NCBI RefSeq assembly: GCF_016859285.1
Contig: NC_053413.1
Span: forward strand, 19,177,501-19,241,500
Origin: Xiphias gladius
Lineage: Eukaryota > Chordata > Actinopteri > Istiophoriformes > Xiphiidae
Reading direction: 5' to 3'
DNA: 64,000 nt
The notes under the pieces were generated by a model. It was not told the origin of the DNA. It was given only the letters and a program-made list of their open reading frames with translations, and made no database searches. The translations under genes and the position numbers were made by a program. Below, piece by piece: positions 37,031-62,329 of the stretch. The number at the start of each line of letters is the position of its first letter. Position 1 is the first letter of the stretch.

Positions 37031-38513
37031 TCACTACAGAATTTGTAAAAATCAAATCAAATCCCAAACTCCATTTTTTCACAGTGTTTGCCTGGGGTTG
37101 TGGTTGTCATGGTTTATCTTACACACATAATAAGTCGTCTCATTTCGGTGGAGTTTGGTGTAACCTAATACTTGAAAGACCAACATTAACTTTCTGTGGT
37201 CTGGTTGGCCAGCTTAGTCACAGGAATCAACTCTTTTTTTGTCACCCAGTCAAAGCAAATGTGCATGGGGTAATTCCAGATGTAGACCATAATTATGTAG
37301 TTAGAGTAAGTAGGTTCATAATACTCACATGCCTTGTCTTGTAATTTTTAATAGTACATATATGTAGCTATTGGAAGCAAAGACTTTATGTGTTGATACT
37401 GGCTTAGTGTATTCAGGTACTGCTCACTTCTAAAAGGAAAGTATTTTTCTGTTTATGCATGGCTCATGTAAAGTTCTCTCACAAAGAACAGACCCTAACA
37501 CAGGGGGATGATGAACCAACAGCCTTATCTCAGTGGGCCTGTGTGTTTTCTTTGGTGGTGTTTACAAAAGGCTTAGCAGATGGGACAGTAGGGATGAGGC
37601 CTTTTTGGAGGAGCCTCATGCATTATGTTTTTTTAGGCATTCAAGTAGGAGCTAAACCAGGCAGGATGATGCTGGAAGTTGGACCACAGAGAACCTCCTG
37701 ATTACAAAAACATGTTTTGAATTCTTCATTACTTGGACTATAGTCACAAGAGTGTATCCACTCTATCCATATTAAATGATATGATTAAATTAGCACTCTG
37801 GCTAATTTTAGCAAGCTGTAAAGATATTTAATGGAGGCTAATCCTTGAAGAGATTATCCATTTGGTATTTACAGAACTTTCACCTGCTTTCTTTGATATC
37901 ATGTCCAGAATGTCAAAAAGTTCAAGGGTAATGACCAACAGCCAACATGTTGATTTCCAATGCACTGAACATCCCATTGGTTGACCTCTGCAACCAATCA
38001 ATGTTGTCACCCCCCCCATGCACATTAATAGGCACACGCAACAACAAATGTACCCAGCATGTGACTGACTGTGCAAGAACGTAATGCTGCGGAGTACTGC
38101 TTGGTCTTTACCCTGAGCTTGTACTCTTATCAGGGGAAAAACACTGCATACTCGTTCACAGGAATTAGCTGTCCCTTATCAGTCATACACCACTGCCTTA
38201 AAAGAGGCCATCCCATTGGCTGAAAACCTTTGTGTCCTGTCAGCTGACTGGATGAGCACAAGTGTATACCCCGTGAATAGCAAAGAAAAAGGATTAAAAA
38301 GTTTACAACAGTGTTGCACAATCCCCACTGAGAAAGTGGCGTATCAGTATTTACCCCTGGGAGGTTATTCCAAGGTGAATAGGTGGGACGTATTTGAGAT
38401 TGGAGTCAGGATGGCAGGGAGTCGTTATTGTCATAATCTGTGGGGGGAAAACATTGGTCCCAGTGGAGTATCCTGAGGTGGGTAAAGTAAGAGCTGGTGC
38501 TCCACCATCAGTG

Positions 38514-38624
38514 ATGAAGAGACCTAGATCCTGGGGGGACAGGGACCTCCTGGGAAGCAACACAGAGGACACAGACAACAGTGAACAGGATGAGTCCACG
38601 TCTCTGAGGTCATCTTGGTCCCTG
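38514..38624 (+). CDS. Candidate alternative first coding exon of lpin2
   Basis: ATG at 38514 opens 37 codons beginning MKRPRSWGDRDLLGSNTED and containing the acidic TDNSEQDES, ending SLRSSWSL at a good donor CCTG|GTGAGT in phase 0. The 9 bases of exon 2 before the usual ATG (GCAGACACC) are in the same frame with no stop, so splicing gives a 40-residue extension reading [15 protein letters not shown]. The upstream frame stays open to an ATG at 38394. Phase, donor and composition agree, but no promoter is identified and no homology search was possible. Confidence 0.5.
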
Positions 38625-39699
38625 GTGAGTCACAATGACAGGTCTCTTGGTCAGTCACAGCTTGAGCATGAGTACCTACTGCACTTGTATTGCTTGGTTT
38701 GGCAGGTTGCTTAGGCATATTGGGTCATTGTTGGAGCCAGGCTTAGTGGCTTGACATCTGACCAAAGTAAAGCAGAAAGATGATGTTAGTTGTAGGGCTA
38801 CATTCAAGACTGGTTTTTAGGGATAACTTAAACTGTGAAAGAACAGAGGGTGGGACACTGATCATCTCAAATACAATTGCTAGTGTATATCGAATATATT
38901 CAGGCTGGGTCAAGAAGCCTGCATTGCCTGTCTAATCTGTGAGTTATCTCAGAATACCAAGCCTGTCCTATTTAATTTTAGTCTTGGGTCCGGCATTGTA
39001 CCTACTTGTGTGTACTTCTGGTACTAAGCTGACACTAAAAGAAGGAAAAAACAATGGTCAGCAGCAAGTAAAGCATGTTTGTCACATGTGACTGTGTTCC
39101 AGATAACTGAATCCTGGCGTCTTTCCAGACAACACCTGTGTAAGGGTGCTCTTTGTTTTTAACGTAGACTATTCACCATTATATAATGACCTTTTTATAG
39201 ATGTTTGTCAGACCAGGAGACAGACTTAATACACCTCCAGTATATTACCCTGTGGTGTCAAAATAAGAGACAATTACACAATGCTTCACATTTATGTAAT
39301 GTGTTATTTACTTGGGAAAAACACAACATTTTCAGTTTCCAAGGATACAGAAAATACACTAAAAGATACAACCATACACAAAATTGACCAACAACATGCC
39401 ACATTGATCCATTTTACCCTTGACAGTGGTACAGTTAAATAATTTTGCAGCTAAGGTGTTTTTTGTTGGTATTCACTTGCCCCTCTGAGATAGAAAATTT
39501 CATCCATGTATTACAGTTTACATCTGCTGGGCTGAGACCTATTGAGTCACTTTGTGTGCACTCACTGCATTGAACAGCACAACCTGTAATCGGTTTCGGC
39601 AATCTGTGACAGATTTTGCAGATAGATATCACCCTTGTTCATCAAAACGTCTGTCCCATGGATAGTCTTTCATGATTCTGGCAGCACCTTTAGGGTGGG

Positions 39700-39741
39700 G
39701 TTTTCCTTTTTTTTTTTTTTCTTTTTTTTTCTTTTTTTTTA
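39700..39741 (+). repeat. Poly-T-rich tract
   Basis: Long T runs interrupted by single C, in lpin2 intron 1. Confidence 0.85.
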
Positions 39742-41685
39742 AGCTAAACATAAAAATGTAAAAAGAAAATGGAAATATTTTTATCAAAGTCTTAATAAAA
39801 TATGAATCTAGTTTAACTTTGCTGTCTGTTTGCCTACTTAACCCTTGTTGAAGACTAAAAATGTGTTAGTGATTTGATTTATGTTTTAAGATCTAAGATA
39901 ACTGCAGGTTTTATCAACTGGGTGTGTGCCTATATGTATGTAAAGTGAGAGGTGTGTTACTGTCAGGGTGATGTTTGCAAATGTGTACCTTTTTTCTAAT
40001 GTGTATTTAATGTGTTTTTACTTTAATGTTTGTTATGTCTGTTGGATGTGGCAGTTCCCTTAATCTAAGACAAATTTCTTCCATGGAAGACAATAAATCA
40101 ACCTTAAATGATGACATAGAAATCGTGAAGGTGTGGTTTTACAACATTTTAGATTGTTCATGCATTTCTTGTTTATTTAAGATCTCTGTGACAGATTAAA
40201 ACATTTTCCATTTCAAATGATCCACTGAGCAGACTGTCAATCTTTCATTTTGAGTTTTTCAATTTATTTAAGTCTTCAGGACAGATGGTGGAACCACTTG
40301 GAAAGATATATAGTCCAGCTTGTCACTAAAATTGCCATACAAACAACAGTACAATGTGCAACTGTGGGCACTGGTTATTTTCCTGTAGGTTGTAGTTTCA
40401 TTTATTCCTCAAGTGGGTGGGGTGTCACAGCCCAAGTAGTAATATTGATGTTGGCACAAAGGAGACAGAAGTTGTGCCTTCTGTTAAGCGCAACTGTATT
40501 TCTCAATCTTCCTTGTGTACCAGTGTGGGGTTCGGTTCTTAGAAAGAATTGAGAGCTTCCTGTTGTTGACAGAAGGCCTCACATCGAATCATCTAAACCC
40601 CTCTACAACCCTTTTGAACAAACAGTTTACAGTGACGGCTGTCTGATTTCTTTGATGTTTGCCTGTCTGTGTCTGGTTAAAAGTGTGAGAATTATTACCT
40701 TGAGGAAAAGTATCATGACAGTATTCCCTCATGCCACCCTTCCAGAAGTGCCCCTATTCTCTAATCTACACCCTGCACCCACCTCGCTGCTGTCATGGCT
40801 CAGTGTGAGATAGGAGTATTTCAGGTAACATAAACCCAATGAATTCAGCAGGGTAATTTGTTTACAAGCCCCAATAAACTAGACCACTACCCATACAAAC
40901 CAAGATCATGTTTGCTAAGTTAATAGGTATATGCACTCTGGGTCACAGTGCACAGATGACTGCAAATAATCTAGTTAAGTAAATTCAACAAAGAAGCCAC
41001 GGGAAGGCTGTAGAGTTTGTGTGATTATGTATAATTATCTTTGGCCTGTGTGTAATTTTCTCTCTGATTTAGCAGCTTCAACAGATTGCTTGTAAAAGAA
41101 TTTACACTCTCATAAACTGCTTGTCCCAAGTGACAAAAAAGTGCTTTGAGAGAGAGTGCAGAGTTCATCCAAGCCAATATAATTATAGCAACAGAGCTCC
41201 GGCTTGTACTGTTGTATTTGATATACTTAGCAGAGGGTTAAGAATGTAAACAGGAAGTCTGCTGCTTTCATAGCAGCAGGGCAGTGGGAACGCTGTGTGA
41301 GGTTGTCTCTTCTCATTGTTTCAACCCACCCGCCAGACCCCCCTCTCTGATGTTGCTCATGTGGGACAGCTGCCAGTGACAGGGTAACAGCAGCACTCTG
41401 GCAGTCTTTATGCAGGTCAGGAGATAACAGACACCACAGGGCAGGCAAACAGGCAGTGAGGGAGCTGAGAGATAAAAGCAAAAGACAAATGAGACATCCC
41501 GACTGTCCATTAAAAGATACTTAAAAGACAACAGTAGATGGACTTAAATGAAGGCAAACTCAAAGATTCCCCAACTCGTGAGGGCCAAAGCCAAGCTGTC
41601 TCCTCTTCTGAACTCTTGCTGAGCAATATGCCCTTATCCAGTCTTTCCTTAACCATGCTGATATTTTGTTCTTTTCGCCCTCTAG

Positions 41686-55368
<13,683 letters not shown>

Positions 55369-57196
55369 TCCAGCACATATGGATACCCGGGTATAAATAT
55401 ACATGTGACTAGACTGTACACTTGAATGCATCTCCAGGAAAACACGTGGACTGGAACCCCAGCTTCCCTCCGTAGTACTCAGACACACACAATCCTGTAA
55501 TGAGTGTTACACAGTAACAGAGTTGTGACCATAAACACAAAAAAGCAGGTTAACTGTAATTAATCCTGATGAATAATGGCTGAAAAATCTCATCCCTGGG
55601 AGACAAGAGACTAATCGCCAACTAAATTATTGTCGTTCCTCATGCCTGTGAAGGCATCCTAACCCAGTGAGCACTCTTTAGTTCCCATTACTGTAAAGGG
55701 ATAGAGATCAGAGATACACCTCTTTTCTCCGTAACTTCTGGCAGAGAGGATGATCTGCTTTTGCCATCAGGGGAGCAACAGAAGCCCCGCGCGAGGCATT
55801 AGATCTTAGCACTAGATTCTGAGCTGTGAAGCTGTAGAAGGAAAAGTTTTTCTTGTTTTTGTTTTTATTTTAAATCAAATTTTTCACATATCCTGAACAC
55901 CCTAAGGAAGTGAAATGAAACATTCAGAGCAAAAAAGAGGCACTTTTAATTAAAACGGGATAGGCAATTAATACAGGGCACTAGTCATGCGCCGGTAATA
56001 TCTTGCTGTGGCTGGCGTGTTTGCCTAGACGCAGCTATCCGGCCTTTATTTGACGGCTTCATTGTCTTGTAAAAAAAAAAAATTATGTAGTATGCTATTC
56101 ACTAGCCACTATCACTAACTATAAACCATTCACAGTCTTTAATTTCCAGGAACCTACAGTAGAAAAAGTAGGTGCTTTTAGATGTTCAGTTTTGTTCCTC
56201 GCTCTTCACTCTGGACAGACTGCGGTTAGTAGCTCAGTGCTGGTGGACTCCAACAGCTTTCAGAGGCCACTTTTTCCCTGGAGGGGAACAACCTTCAGAC
56301 TCATGTTTGCTATTGTTAATATTTAAGGTCGTACCTGGAACATACATTTGCCAACAAATATGTGAAGATGCACAGTTAGGTGTGACTTAAAAAAACTAAA
56401 TGAAGCAGCTTCATGATATATTGTCTTGCTGTTGTTTTAATGTTTATTCTGTTATACGAGCTCTGGCGAATCAAGTGTTTCGTTAACAATGCAGTTATTT
56501 ATGATAATTGATATGTTTAAGTTATTGATTTCTGTTGTGATGCCTTTGCTTGTCTGAAAAAGTAATTTATCACAAATGCAATGTGGAAATGAATCAGTAT
56601 TTTGTATGGTTGGTCACAGGATAACATGCACTTAACAGTAACTTCTAGGCCTTGTATGAACTTTTTTTTTTTTTTGGTCTTGAATCCCATTTTCAAAATG
56701 AGCTGTATTCCTTGTTTTACAGTGACGCTTTCAACATGTAATGCACATACACATTCCTGATCAAACCTCAGAATCCGCAGTTTTAGTATTAAAATATGCG
56801 TGTAAATGTAAAAGATAACGCTTGAGTTGGAACAGTGGAAATAAGCAGATCTAAAAAGAGCTTAAAATGAAGGATTGCGATGTCGCCTGTAACTAAGGGA
56901 TGCTATAAGTTTGTGTGCGCGTGTGCACGCATCGCTGAGTGCTGCTGCTGTTGGGGTGACGGGATAATGCACCCTTCGCTTATGTTCCCTCAGTGGCTTT
57001 ACCGAGACTTATCCAATGCACTTTGTCCAAGCTGCACCCAGAGACACAGACTTACAACTCAGCACACCTCTCACCCACATGCACTTCTCTGAAGGTCTTC
57101 GTAGACAGTATGCAATTAATGCAGGATGAAGAGTTCTAGTTTTACCTCTTTGCTGTGTGAATGACCTTCTGACACCACAGACAAATCAGCTATTCG

Positions 57197-57232
57197 CAAT
57201 TGCTTACATTGATATGTCAACGTAAGCAATTG
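57197..57232 (+). other. Stem-loop in the presumed lpin2 3' UTR
   Basis: Arms CAATTGCTTAC (57197-57207) and GTAAGCAATTG (57222-57232) are perfect inverted repeats. Inside them, after one A-C mismatch, TTGA and TCAA pair around a TATG loop, giving about 15 bp of stem. Whether it acts as RNA or DNA is unknown. Confidence 0.75.
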
Positions 57233-58279
57233 TTGAAAGGTGGTTATTATTTGTTGGTTTCAAGGCAAAATGTGGGAATTAAAAACAAAAAACAAAATAA
57301 TGTTTATTCGGGGTGCTGAACACACGAAAGTAGTGTCACAGCCAACCCTTAGCGAGCGTGTGTGCGTGTGCGTGACAGAGAAAAGACTGATTCTGTGCCT
57401 CTGGTGACCAGAGGAAGAGCCATTGGGTCTTGTTTGGAGATAAACAGGAAATACTTGACTGTATACAGGAAGCTTTTTGAAGTGCTTCATTGACATTATG
57501 TGTGTGTGGTTTAGGAAAACAATTGTGAGCAGATGTGTGTCTCCACTGACATGGATCATACCTCCAGCAAAGGTTTAATAGTAAGACGATGATATGTGGT
57601 AGCGAGGATTAAAAATCGTAAAGGAGCAGGAGCGAGACATGACAGACAAAAACCATAAAATGGAAAAAAAAAAAAAAAAGCACAATTGACGATGCGAGTT
57701 ATATTCAGATCGTTATTATTTGACTGAAGTGTTTCTGCATCCACTCTGTCTCACCGATGTTTTTGTGATGATTAAGATGCGTGTTTTGCTTTGATACATT
57801 TGCTCGTTCTCTACTAAGTTTGGTGAAGTCAAATAGATATATCTTATAACTAACAATATGAATTCCATTCTTTCTATGAAAGTAAAGCATCTTGTGTGTA
57901 AGAATCACACTTCATCCTCTATGATCCTGGGATATGTGGTGTATAATATTGTTTTCAATGCTCAACTGCTGTGGAAATTGATCCAGCATATATACTGATC
58001 TACACATTTTTCGTTTTCGATGCCTTTTTGTTTTATTATTTCTTCTAAAGTGAATGATCTTTCGTGGGACTATGATTGTTTCATGCCGTTTGGAGGTAAC
58101 ATTTGTTATGTGATTGTGTCTGAACAACAGAAATATCTTAAGTGTATGCTGTGTTTGATTTGTATAGAAATGTGGTTCAAAGTATGTTTAAAAGAAGAAA
58201 ATCCATTGTAAGAAGAAGAAGAAAAAAATACAGGCCTAATAAAGCTAACAAAGTGTGGCTTGTGGTCATATTTGTATTA

Positions 58280-58285
58280 AATAAA
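58280..58285 (+). terminator. lpin2: AATAAA polyadenylation signal, likely lpin2
   Basis: Second of two AATAAA motifs 42 bases apart (the other is at 58238-58243). Confidence 0.6.
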
Positions 58286-59310
58286 GTTTCTAGCGGGATA
58301 CATTTGTGTGCTACAAATTTCCTGTCTCCAGTCTTAGTCCGAGTCCAGTAGTTCAACAGTAACCACAGGCCTAGTGGAGTAACTTCTAATCTTTTGCGAT
58401 ACATGAGCGAGTTTATTGCAGTTTAGGTCCCTCTGGACATTCCAAATTTCAGTTTCTTTCACTGAATAACACAAATATGAAAAAATTATAAAAACTAATT
58501 CAGTGGACTTTTTTTGTTTTGTTTTGTTTTTTTCTTTTTTTTTTTTTTAAACTTAACAGAGGCTGAACTGAAGGTTAAATACACTCCTGGTTCTCACAGT
58601 TTGCTGTTTGGGTATTTTCTAAATCTCAGGAGTGAGGAGAGGGGAAGTTTTATTTTTCATCCACACCCAATTTATCTAATGAACCAAACGGGGATTTTGC
58701 CTTCTAACCTAGTTTTTCTCAGTGCTGCTACTGAAGCCGGCCAAGTTTGTAACATTTCTAAAAGCACGCGTTGCTAAATCTCGTGCATTTCCACATCAGT
58801 CTCCTCATGTATGTTTATCAATCATTAATCATTCTCTTCCTCTACGGTGTAGATTACAAAGTAAGATGAACTGAGCTCATGCTTAAAGGTAATTTATCAA
58901 GGTTTATTGCCTAACCCATGATATTTTATTCCACTCATATTCTGACCATACTGTATAGTATCTGAGATGGGTTTGTTGAAATAAAAATTACATTTTATGA
59001 ATTTTAATGTTAATTTATAAACACTTTTACACAAGACATTCACAATAGCTACAAAAAGGCAACTTGATAATCAAATATATTAGGAACAAATCCTACTTCT
59101 TGTATTCAGGTATCTTTAGGCAAATGGCTTACAAATTGCAATGAAATGACTACTGAATTTATAACTGAGGATCTTCACACAGTGGCACTGTGTGGTAAAA
59201 CGGCTGCATCACAGCAAATCAGTGGAAACTATGGCCTCTTCAACATTTCTTCCAGTCCAACTATCTGGGAACAAACTAGTCCTTGCTCTCTGTGTCCACG
59301 TGAGTTCCAG
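58286..59310. other. Spacer between convergent lpin2 and emilin2 3' ends
   Basis: On the minus strand AATAAA signals (TTTATT on plus) lie at 58925-58930 and 58903-58908, about 390 bases after the emilin2 stop, so the right part is emilin2 3' UTR. The remaining 0.6 kb is AT-rich with T runs near 58514-58549. Confidence 0.55.
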
Positions 59311-62300
59311 CTATCTTTTGGCCTGTGGTGCATACAGGAAGATGGCACTGTAGGTGGAGAGGATCTCTCTGGCCTCGGTGGTGGCCAGCTGGCCTTCCGT
59401 CCTCACCAGACCCACGCGGTCTCCCTTCCTCAGGGGCAGGATCAGACTGAAGGACACCGAGCCGCCGCAGCTACCACTGGCCGAGCCCCCGTGTTGACTC
59501 ACTACGGTCCCTGCCGAGCTCCGCAGCCTCTGGACGCTGCGGTTGGACACGGATAGGACAGCCTCCACACGGTCACCCTGCTTTGCAGTTAGCAGGCCTG
59601 ATATCAGGTACCGGCCATCCAGTGGTACAGTAAAGATCCCTGTAGAAATAAGAAAATGAAAGATGATTAGTCTGAGGATGTATAATTAAAGGAGTCCAAT
59701 TTGATGATGGACTTTGTTGACTAGAATCGGATGTTAATTACTCCTGGGCCCTATTCTTCAAAACTGAAGTTGACAGAGAAACACGTCCTTAAATTCAAAT
59801 GTAGAGAAACGTAGGCTCATCCACAGTTGTACGACAGAGGATGCCCAGAGCTACAGGTGGTCCCCTTGTGTGAATTCATTTTCAGATATGAGTGACACAC
59901 TTCCTTAGAGGCACCGGTTTAGAAACGTTGACATGATTTTGGAGGAATTACAGAGAAATGATCACAATCTGTCGTGTGAGCCACAAATGAATTTTAGCAA
60001 TAAAGAGTAGAACTTTGAAGTAATTTATTCTTTTGGCCATTCGGGGCCAACTCCACATTTACGTAGTATCACCTTATAAAGTTGTTATTGCAGACACGTT
60101 GGCAAACATTTTCTAATTTGTTCATCGAACAGAGAGAAAAACACTAACATTCATTTGAAGTCATGTCTCTGGCCACCTAATGAAATCAAGTCCAATATTC
60201 ACTGTGCTCTGTTTTGCCCTCCACCAACTCCTGCCCGCTGTGTCTGGAAACGATACTGATGAGGGTGATGGGACTGCATTGCGCTGTTGCTCAGATACAT
60301 CCGCATTGCTCTTTCTTTTATACTTGTGTGTCGTGTGTTTATGTTTGTTTTCGTCTCCATGTCAAATCCGCCTTTAGACAGGAGCTGAATCAACCTATCG
60401 ACTCCCTTAATGAGCAAGCAGCTCAATCTGCATTCTCTGCAAACCTACAACTGCCCATAACATTCTTCGCTCTGCAGGTCTGCAAAGATGTTCACGTGTA
60501 GTTTGTTTGGGAAAGCATTGTTTGCAGCTTAAGCCCAAAGAGTGAAGTAGCAGGCCGTAAAACCAAAACAAATGAGCTGATAGATGCTAAAATGCTCCAT
60601 AGAGCTGAGGGGTGACACACGGTTGGGGGATAATTCTCTGTGGATTTATCACTACGAGTGGCCCCCTTCACATTACACCAAGTCAGTTGACACAGTGTTT
60701 ATATGAAAATGTTGGCTAGTGCAGCTTTAAACTCCACCTACATGATGCAGTAAAATATGTGATAGGGTTAAAAAGCAAAAAAAACCAAAAACCATTACAA
60801 AAAAAGAGCGTAATTTAGTTTGCGATACTTAGAGCATAAGAGATCAATTCACGTCAGACTGGATGAAAACGAACAGGATGATGCTAACTGGGTCACGTCC
60901 TTGGAATAGTTTAACCGCATTTGAAGCACAGGGTCCTGGAGATAAACTAATGGACCAAAAAAATGTTGAAGACACAAAGGAGTAAAACTGCCGCCTTACA
61001 CAACTGGAATGTGACTGCAGTAACTCGGTTATGAGTGACATGAAATACATCATGCCCAGCCAGTCCATCTACTGTATCATGGCGACCTTTCAACAAATAT
61101 TAAATGTATTTTGTGTGTGTCTGTGTGTGTTTGTATACCTGTGTGGGGATTGTAGTGTCCGCCGTCATTGACTAGGACCCTGTTGAAGCGAATGATGCCA
61201 AAATCTCCAGAGAAGGGCTGCTGTGTGAGGCCAGCCGAGAAGGAGAAGGGGTCTGCCAGGGCACTGTTGTCTACCGAAACTGGACCCAAAGAACATGCGA
61301 GTCAGCGTCTCACCTCAGAGACAAATTACTGCCTAATTCTCACTTCATTTAACTGAACGTAACCTACTACATAAACCTTTTCACAAGTCCTCATATTGGA
61401 GCTAAAGATTTTTATACTCTTTTTCTTTATCCACGCAGTTTAAAAAACAACAACAACAACAACTCTGAGAGGTAGAAAGAGGATTTCCAGATGGATTTTA
61501 CCTGGTGATTCAACTGGGGCTTGATACATCGGGTTCCATGGCACCTCTGCTGCTATGGGAACTACAAGGTACAAATGAGGACAGCGTTGTTTTATTATAC
61601 TCATTGTTTTGTGTGCTTTTTCTGTGTCAGTGGCTATTAAGAAAAAAAAAACAACAACAGATGTCTGATTCAGTCAATACAGCCATTATCCATCTATCCA
61701 CCCGTTGGCTGTGCCGCTTATCCTTTGAGGGTTGTGGGCGGACGGGCGGGGGGGGGGCCGTAGCCAACCCCAGGTGACATTAGGCGAGAGGCGGGCAACG
61801 CCTCGGGCAGGCCGCCGGTCACGTAGAGACAAACAACCAGTCACGCTCGCATTCGCACTTACAGGCAATTTAGAGTCGCCAATTATCCCGCCTGTCTTCG
61901 GGCGGCAGGCGGACGCCGGGGCACCCGGAGGAAACGCACGCAGCCACGGGGGTGGGGGGGGACACACGCAAACCCCACGCTGAATGGGTCGAGCTCAGAG
62001 CCTCCCCTCGGCCTTATCTGTTTCAATAAAACCCCTTCCCTTCATCACCACCACCAAACTTTCTGGTAAGTGCCCGCAGACGAGCTGAAGTCCCTCCACG
62101 GTCCGCCCACGCCTCCTTAAACTAAACACATCCAGTTCCCACTCCCTCACACTCTTCAGGCTACAAATTATTCATATATTTTCCAATTTTTTTTTTTTTT
62201 TGGTCTGGTGTGGTGGCAAACGGCAAAGAGTTCGGATGCAGGCAAGCGCAACTTGGTAATGAACTGCTACGGTACCTCGGCGGCTGGTTGATGGAGGCTT

Positions 62301-62329
62301 GAAAGACACGGGCTGCGGAGGGGGGTAGC
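59311..62329 (-). CDS. emilin2: EMILIN-2, last four exons (C1q domain)
   Basis: This is a secreted elastic-fibre-associated glycoprotein; its C-terminal gC1q domain drives trimer assembly (family knowledge). Minus-strand exons: 62329-62276, 61561-61502, 61279-61139, 59639-59311, all joined in phase 1. The first two are short and Pro-rich ([17 protein letters not shown], then [20 protein letters not shown]). The last two form the C1q domain: [60 protein letters not shown], and a final [13 protein letters not shown]. This matches remembered human EMILIN2 closely ([26 protein letters not shown]). Next to lpin2, it keeps the human 18p11 order. The signal peptide, EMI domain and large coiled-coil exon lie beyond 64000. 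Confidence 0.92.
59640..61138 (-). other. emilin2: emilin2 last intron
   Basis: A 1.5 kb intron inside the C1q domain. No other feature is recognised; short open frames here lack coding character. Confidence 0.65.
61686..61985 (+). repeat. GC-rich teleost interspersed repeat in emilin2 intron
   Basis: It starts near TATCCATCTATCCACCCGTT and runs to CAAACCCCACGCTGAATGGG. The order of blocks (CCGCTTATCC; GGCAATTTAGAGTCGCCAAT; GCACCCGGAGGAAACGCACG) matches a very common teleost repeat. It is far richer in G+C and CpG than its surroundings and has a G run at 61749-61757. Confidence 0.7.

Larger units (their letters stand above)
35147..41685 (+). other. lpin2: lpin2 intron 1 (6.5 kb)
   Basis: It holds a family A copy (36112-36454), a family B copy (36470-36665), a T-rich tract (36958-37030), a C-run near 38010, a T-rich tract (39700-39741) and the candidate alternative first exon (38514-38624). 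No other gene is recognised. Confidence 0.6.
55369..58285 (+). other. lpin2: Long 3' UTR of lpin2 (about 2.9 kb)
   Basis: No open gene follows the stop for 3 kb, and the first close pair of poly-A signals is AATAAA at 58238-58243 and 58280-58285. Mammalian LPIN2 also has a long 3' UTR (recalled). It contains the hairpin at 57197-57232 and A/T runs near 56070, 56661 and 57664. The extent is inferred from the poly-A signals alone. Confidence 0.55.

Noticed and set aside
35160-41680. Other open frames in lpin2 intron 1 (for example 37084-37344 and 38216-38476) as exons
   Set aside because: They lack in-phase splice sites and protein-like composition; only 38514-38624 joins in frame to exon 2.
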